The notes under the pieces are model-generated. The model was not told the origin of the DNA. It searched no databases and worked only from the letters and a program-made list of their open reading frames with translations. This document shows positions 60,380-64,000 of a stretch of 64,000 bases of DNA, in pieces. Made by a program: the position numbers and the translations under genes. Every line of letters starts with the position of its first letter. Within the stretch, counting starts at the first letter, position 1. The stretch is from Frigidibacter sp. SD6-1 (GTDB taxonomy: Bacteria > Pseudomonadota > Alphaproteobacteria > Rhodobacterales > Rhodobacteraceae). The DNA lies in assembly GCF_030143255.1 (NCBI RefSeq), contig NZ_JARJNR010000006.1:248001-312000 (forward strand), written 5' to 3'.

Positions 60380-62500
60380 ATGATCGACGTCGAAGACCTG
60401 ATCGCGCTGGTCCGCAACTACAACCCCAAGACCAACGCCGACCTGATCCGCCGTGCCTATGAGTACGGCCGCAAGATGCACGAGGGGCAGAAGCGCCATT
60501 CGGGCGAGGACTATTTCACCCATCCCGTCGCCGTCGCCGCGATCCTGACCGAACAGCGGCTCGACGATGCGACGATCGTCACAGCCCTTCTGCACGACAC
60601 GATCGAGGATACGAAATCCACCTGGGGCGAGATCGCCGGGATGTTCGGCGAGGAGGTCGCCGAACTGGTGGACGGCGTCACCAAGCTCACGAACCTGCAG
60701 CTCTCCTCGACCGAATCGAAGCAGTCGGAAAATTTCCGCAAGCTCTTCATGGCCATGTCGAAGGATCTGCGCGTGATCCTCGTCAAGCTGGCCGACCGTC
60801 TGCACAACATGCGCACGATCAAGTCCCTGAAGGCGGAAAAACAGGCCCGCAAGGCGCGCGAGACGATGGATGTCTTCGCGCCGCTCGCCGGTCGCATGGG
60901 CATGCAGTACATGCGCGAGGAACTGGAGGATCTGTCCTTCAAGGTCCTCAACCCCGAGGCGCGCTCCTCGATCATCCGCCGCTTCATCACGCTCCAGCGC
61001 GAAACCGGCGACGTGATCCACAAGATCACCGCCGACATACGGCTGGAGCTGGAAAAGGAAAAGATCGAGGCCGACGTCTATGGCCGCGCCAAGAAGCCCT
61101 ATTCGATCTGGCGCAAGATGCAGGAAAAGCAGCTCGCCTTCTCGCGCCTCTCAGACATCTACGGCTTCCGCGTCATCTGCCGGAGCGAGGGCGACTGCTA
61201 CCGCATCCTCGGCGCCATCCACCGCCGCTGGCGCGCGGTGCCGGGCCGTTTCAAGGACTATATCAGCCAGCCCAAGTCGAACGGCTACCGCTCGATCCAT
61301 ACCACCGTCTCGGGCCGCGACGGCAAGCAGGTCGAGGTGCAGATCCGCACCCGCCAGATGCACGAAGTGGCCGAGGCCGGGGTCGCCGCCCACTGGTCCT
61401 ACCGCGACGGCGAGCGCGCCCAGAACCCGTTCGCCGTCGATCCCGCCCGCTGGATCGCCACGCTGACCGAACGGTTCGACAATGGCGACGACCATGACGA
61501 GTTCCTCGAGAACGTGAAGCTCGAGATGTATTCCGACCAGGTCTTCTGCTTCACGCCCAAGGGCGACGTGGTGCAGCTGCCGAAGGGCGCCACCCCCATC
61601 GATTTCGCCTATGCGATCCATACCCGCATCGGCAATGCCTGCGTCGGCGCCAAGGTCGACGGCATCCGCGTGCCCTTGTGGACGCGGCTGAAGAACGGCC
61701 AGTCGGTCGAGGTCATCACCGCGGCGGGCCAGCGCCCGCAGGCCACCTGGATCGACATCGTCGCCACCGGCCGCGCCAAATCCGCGATCCGCCGGTCCCT
61801 GCGCGAGGAAAACCGCGAGAGGTTCGTCAAGCTCGGCCACGAACTGGCCCGCGTCGCCTTCGAACATGTGGGCAAGAAGGCCACCGACAAGGCCCTGCGC
61901 ACCGCGGCCAAGACCCTCGGCCTGCCTGATGAGACCGAAGTGCTCGCCCGCCTCGGCAGCGCCGAACTGACCGCGCGCGAGGTGATCGAAGCGATCTATC
62001 CCGAACTGGCCGCCCAGACCGCAGACGAGGTCGACAGCCGCCGCCCGGTCGTGGGCCTTGCCGCCGACCAGTCCTTCCGCCGGGCAAACTGCTGCCAGCC
62101 GGTGCCGGGCGAACGGATCGTCGGCATCACCTATCGCGGCCAGGGCGTCGTGGTGCATGCGATCGACTGCCCCGCACTCGCCGAATTCGAGGAACAGCCC
62201 GAACGCTGGGTCGATCTTCACTGGCATGCGGGGCGCCACGCCGCTGCCTTCCCTGTCAGCCTCAACCTGACAATCGCCAATGGCGCGGGCGTCCTTGGCC
62301 GCATCTGCACGCTGATCGGCGAACAGATGGCCAATATTTCCGACCTGACTTTCGTCGATCGCAAACCGGATTTTTACCGTCTCATTCTTGAAGTTGACCT
62401 GCGTGATGCCGAACATCTGCATATGGTGCTGAAAGCGCTTGAAGCGGAAAGCGACGTGGCGCAGGTGGAACGTATCAGGGACCTGTCGCGCAAGCCCTGA
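60380..62500 (+). CDS. Bifunctional (p)ppGpp synthetase/hydrolase (RSH)
   Basis: A 706-residue RelA/SpoT homologue, the single long RSH typical of alphaproteobacteria. Domains: HD hydrolase (about 25-180; HSGEDYFTHP, LLHDTIEDT), synthetase (about 235-345; SRLSDIYGFRVI, FKDYISQPKSNGYRSIHT), TGS (about 385-450), helical region and ACT (about 630-700). Both active sites look intact, so it makes and removes the alarmone. It lies in rpoZ-rsh-DUF2062-pdxJ. Confidence 0.95.
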   Translation: MIDVEDLIALVRNYNPKTNADLIRRAYEYGRKMHEGQKRHSGEDYFTHPVAVAAILTEQRLDDATIVTALLHDTIEDTKSTWGEIAGMFGEEVAELVDGVTKLTNLQLSSTESKQSENFRKLFMAMSKDLRVILVKLADRLHNMRTIKSLKAEKQARKARETMDVFAPLAGRMGMQYMREELEDLSFKVLNPEARSSIIRRFITLQRETGDVIHKITADIRLELEKEKIEADVYGRAKKPYSIWRKMQEKQLAFSRLSDIYGFRVICRSEGDCYRILGAIHRRWRAVPGRFKDYISQPKSNGYRSIHTTVSGRDGKQVEVQIRTRQMHEVAEAGVAAHWSYRDGERAQNPFAVDPARWIATLTERFDNGDDHDEFLENVKLEMYSDQVFCFTPKGDVVQLPKGATPIDFAYAIHTRIGNACVGAKVDGIRVPLWTRLKNGQSVEVITAAGQRPQATWIDIVATGRAKSAIRRSLREENRERFVKLGHELARVAFEHVGKKATDKALRTAAKTLGLPDETEVLARLGSAELTAREVIEAIYPELAAQTADEVDSRRPVVGLAADQSFRRANCCQPVPGERIVGITYRGQGVVVHAIDCPALAEFEEQPERWVDLHWHAGRHAAAFPVSLNLTIANGAGVLGRICTLIGEQMANISDLTFVDRKPDFYRLILEVDLRDAEHLHMVLKALEAESDVAQVERIRDLSRKP

Positions 62501-62523
62501 GTGATTCAAGCCCTGAGTGATTG
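62492..62523. repeat. 16-bp tandem duplication over the rsh stop codon
   Basis: CAAGCCCTGAGTGATT occurs twice in immediate tandem (62492-62507, 62508-62523). The rsh stop codon TGA lies in the first copy; the second copy repeats it in the intergenic space. Confidence 0.9.
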
Positions 62524-62542
62524 CGGCCCCGAGGGGAAGACT

Positions 62543-63244
62543 ATGGTATTCAGACGGCGCGACCGGCGCCCGTTCACGACGATACTGACCGAGCTCGTTT
62601 ATCCGCGCGGCGGCTGGTGGCGCGCCCTCCAGTATGTCGTCCACCGCCTGCGCCGCCTGCCCGACCCGCCCCACCGCATCGCGCGCGGGGTCTTCGCCGG
62701 GGTCTTCATTTCCTGCACACCGCTTTTCGGGCTGCATTTCATCGGCGCAGGCGTGATCGCCTGGGCGATCCGCGGCAATATCCTCGCCGCCCTCATCGCC
62801 ACCTTCTTCGGCAATCCCGTCACGCTGCCCTTCATCGCCTATGGCTCGGTCGAACTGGGCCACTGGATGCTGGGCGATCCCTCCGCCTTCGGCTTCGAGG
62901 AGATCCTGCAAAGCTTCTCGGGCGTCTGGACAAGCCTCTATCACAATGTCCGCGCGCTCTTCACCCCTGCGGTCGCCGACTGGGCCGGGCTGAGGCATTT
63001 CTTCGACGAGATATTCCTGCCCTATCTGATCGGCGGGCTGATCCCCGGCATCGTGCTTGGAATGATCTGCTATTACGCCACGCTCCCCGGCGTCGCCGCC
63101 TATCAGAAGCTCCGCGACCGCCAGCGGCGCGAACGGATCGAACGCGCCATTGAAAAGCGCCAGAAAGCGGCCGACAAGGAACGGCGGCGGGCCGAGAAGG
63201 CTGCGGCGAAGGCGGGCAAGGCCGAAGCGGAGGACGAGACATGA
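62543..63244 (+). CDS. DUF2062 integral membrane protein
   Basis: A 233-residue membrane protein with the DUF2062 core ([38 protein letters not shown]), three or four helices and a highly charged Lys/Arg/Glu/Ala coiled C-terminus. Function unknown. ATG 62543 with GAGGGGAAG upstream is preferred to GTG 62501. It overlaps pdxJ by ATGA and follows the ppGpp synthetase. Confidence 0.9.
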   Translation: MVFRRRDRRPFTTILTELVYPRGGWWRALQYVVHRLRRLPDPPHRIARGVFAGVFISCTPLFGLHFIGAGVIAWAIRGNILAALIATFFGNPVTLPFIAYGSVELGHWMLGDPSAFGFEEILQSFSGVWTSLYHNVRALFTPAVADWAGLRHFFDEIFLPYLIGGLIPGIVLGMICYYATLPGVAAYQKLRDRQRRERIERAIEKRQKAADKERRRAEKAAAKAGKAEAEDET

Positions 63245-63987
63245 CCGGCAACAGATTGCGCCTGGGCGTCAACATCGACCATGTGGCAACGGTCCGCAAC
63301 GCCCGCGGCTCGGCCTACCCCGATCCGGTGCGCGCCGCCCTGATGGCCGAGGCGGCGGGCGCCGACGGCATCACCGCGCATCTGCGCGAAGACCGCCGCC
63401 ATATCCTCGACGCCGATATCGAGGCGCTGATGGCCGCCCTCTCGCGCCCCCTGAACTTCGAATGCGCCGCCACGGCCGAGATGCAGGCCATCGCGCTCCG
63501 CCACCGCCCGCACGCCGTCTGCCTCGTCCCCGAAAAGCGCGAGGAGCGCACGACCGAGGGCGGTCTCGACGTCGCCTCCGACCAGAACCGCCTGACCGAC
63601 TTCATCGCGCCCTTGCGCGAGGCGGGTTGCCGCGTTTCCATGTTCATCGGCCACGATCCCCGCCAGATCGAGGCCTCCGCCCGCATCGGCGCGGCGGTGG
63701 TGGAGCTTCACACCGGCCATTACTGCGACCTTCACGCCGAGGGGCGCTTTGACGAACGCGACGCCGAACTGGCCGCGCTGATCGAAGGCGCGCGCCTCGC
63801 CCATTCGCTCGGGCTCGAAGTGCACGCAGGCCATGGCCTGACCTTCGACACGGTCGCCCCCATCGCCGCCATCCCCGAGGTCCGCGAACTCAACATCGGC
63901 CATTTCCTGATCGCCGAAGCGATCTTTACCGGCCTCGGCCCGGCGATCGCCGAGATGCGCCGCCTGATGGACGCGGCCCGCGGCTGA
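63241..63987 (+). CDS. pdxJ: Pyridoxine 5'-phosphate synthase
   Basis: A 248-residue TIM-barrel enzyme joining 1-deoxyxylulose-5-phosphate with 3-amino-2-oxopropyl phosphate. Motifs: [51 protein letters not shown] and ELHTGHYC. Translationally coupled to DUF2062. The window ends 13 bases after its stop. Confidence 0.97.
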   Translation: MTGNRLRLGVNIDHVATVRNARGSAYPDPVRAALMAEAAGADGITAHLREDRRHILDADIEALMAALSRPLNFECAATAEMQAIALRHRPHAVCLVPEKREERTTEGGLDVASDQNRLTDFIAPLREAGCRVSMFIGHDPRQIEASARIGAAVVELHTGHYCDLHAEGRFDERDAELAALIEGARLAHSLGLEVHAGHGLTFDTVAPIAAIPEVRELNIGHFLIAEAIFTGLGPAIAEMRRLMDAARG

Positions 63988-64000
63988 CGCCGAAAAATCT

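Overview
The window is high-GC, densely coded chromosome from an alphaproteobacterium. Protein style and gene order point to the Rhodobacterales (Rhodobacteraceae/Paracoccaceae); I do not assign a genus. The clues are rpsA followed by ihfB-lapA-trpF-trpB, gatB/yqeY divergent from carA, rpoZ-rsh-DUF2062-pdxJ, an aa3 oxidase subunit I, a CtrA-type TTAA-N7-TTAA site and many intergenic palindromes. I see no prophage, insertion sequence, CRISPR array or rRNA. Two tRNA genes are present, Leu(GAG) and Pro(CGG), both on the minus strand.

Layout: 1-6.9 kb holds a minus-strand branched-chain amino acid type (Liv) ABC transporter with a long-chain acyl-CoA synthetase at its head. A soluble PAS hybrid histidine kinase and an OmpR-type regulator diverge from it (7.1-9.75 kb). 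Next come rpsA behind a structured leader, ihfB, lapA, trpF, a GNAT gene and trpB (10-15.1 kb). At 15.3-17.5 kb lies the most unusual locus: three small secreted proteins ending in Asp runs, two of them PepSY-like, followed by a membrane-anchored LuxR-type regulator. From 17.5 to 21 kb are DUF2237, a truncated serine hydrolase, DUF2332, pth and rplY. An MFS gene and a polyamine-type ABC operon (potA-potD-DUF2314-potB-potC order) fill 21-27.3 kb. SoxR with a near-canonical SoxR box, a divergent DUF1127-like small gene, lipB and an HTH regulator follow (27.8-30.1 kb).

The right half is mostly housekeeping: ctaD, ridA, a GST, DUF2244, GNAT, a class C beta-lactamase-like protein, yqeY, carA, a CtrA-box glycosyltransferase carrying an MshEN-like N-terminus, GntR, a HAD phosphatase, a UbiH-type hydroxylase, a DMT exporter, gltX, MFS, two zinc-protease-like genes, an MBL protein, an EEP nuclease, nadE, a secreted MORN-repeat protein, an AlkD-like HEAT protein, leuA behind a leucine-rich leader peptide, rnhA, ispH, a NYN protein, folK, rpoZ, rsh, DUF2062 and pdxJ.

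The points most worth follow-up are the Asp-rich/PepSY/LuxR locus, the SoxR-controlled divergent promoter for an unannotated 57-aa DUF1127-like gene, the leu and rpsA leaders, the CtrA plus MshEN-like glycosyltransferase, and several families of long perfect intergenic inverted repeats.
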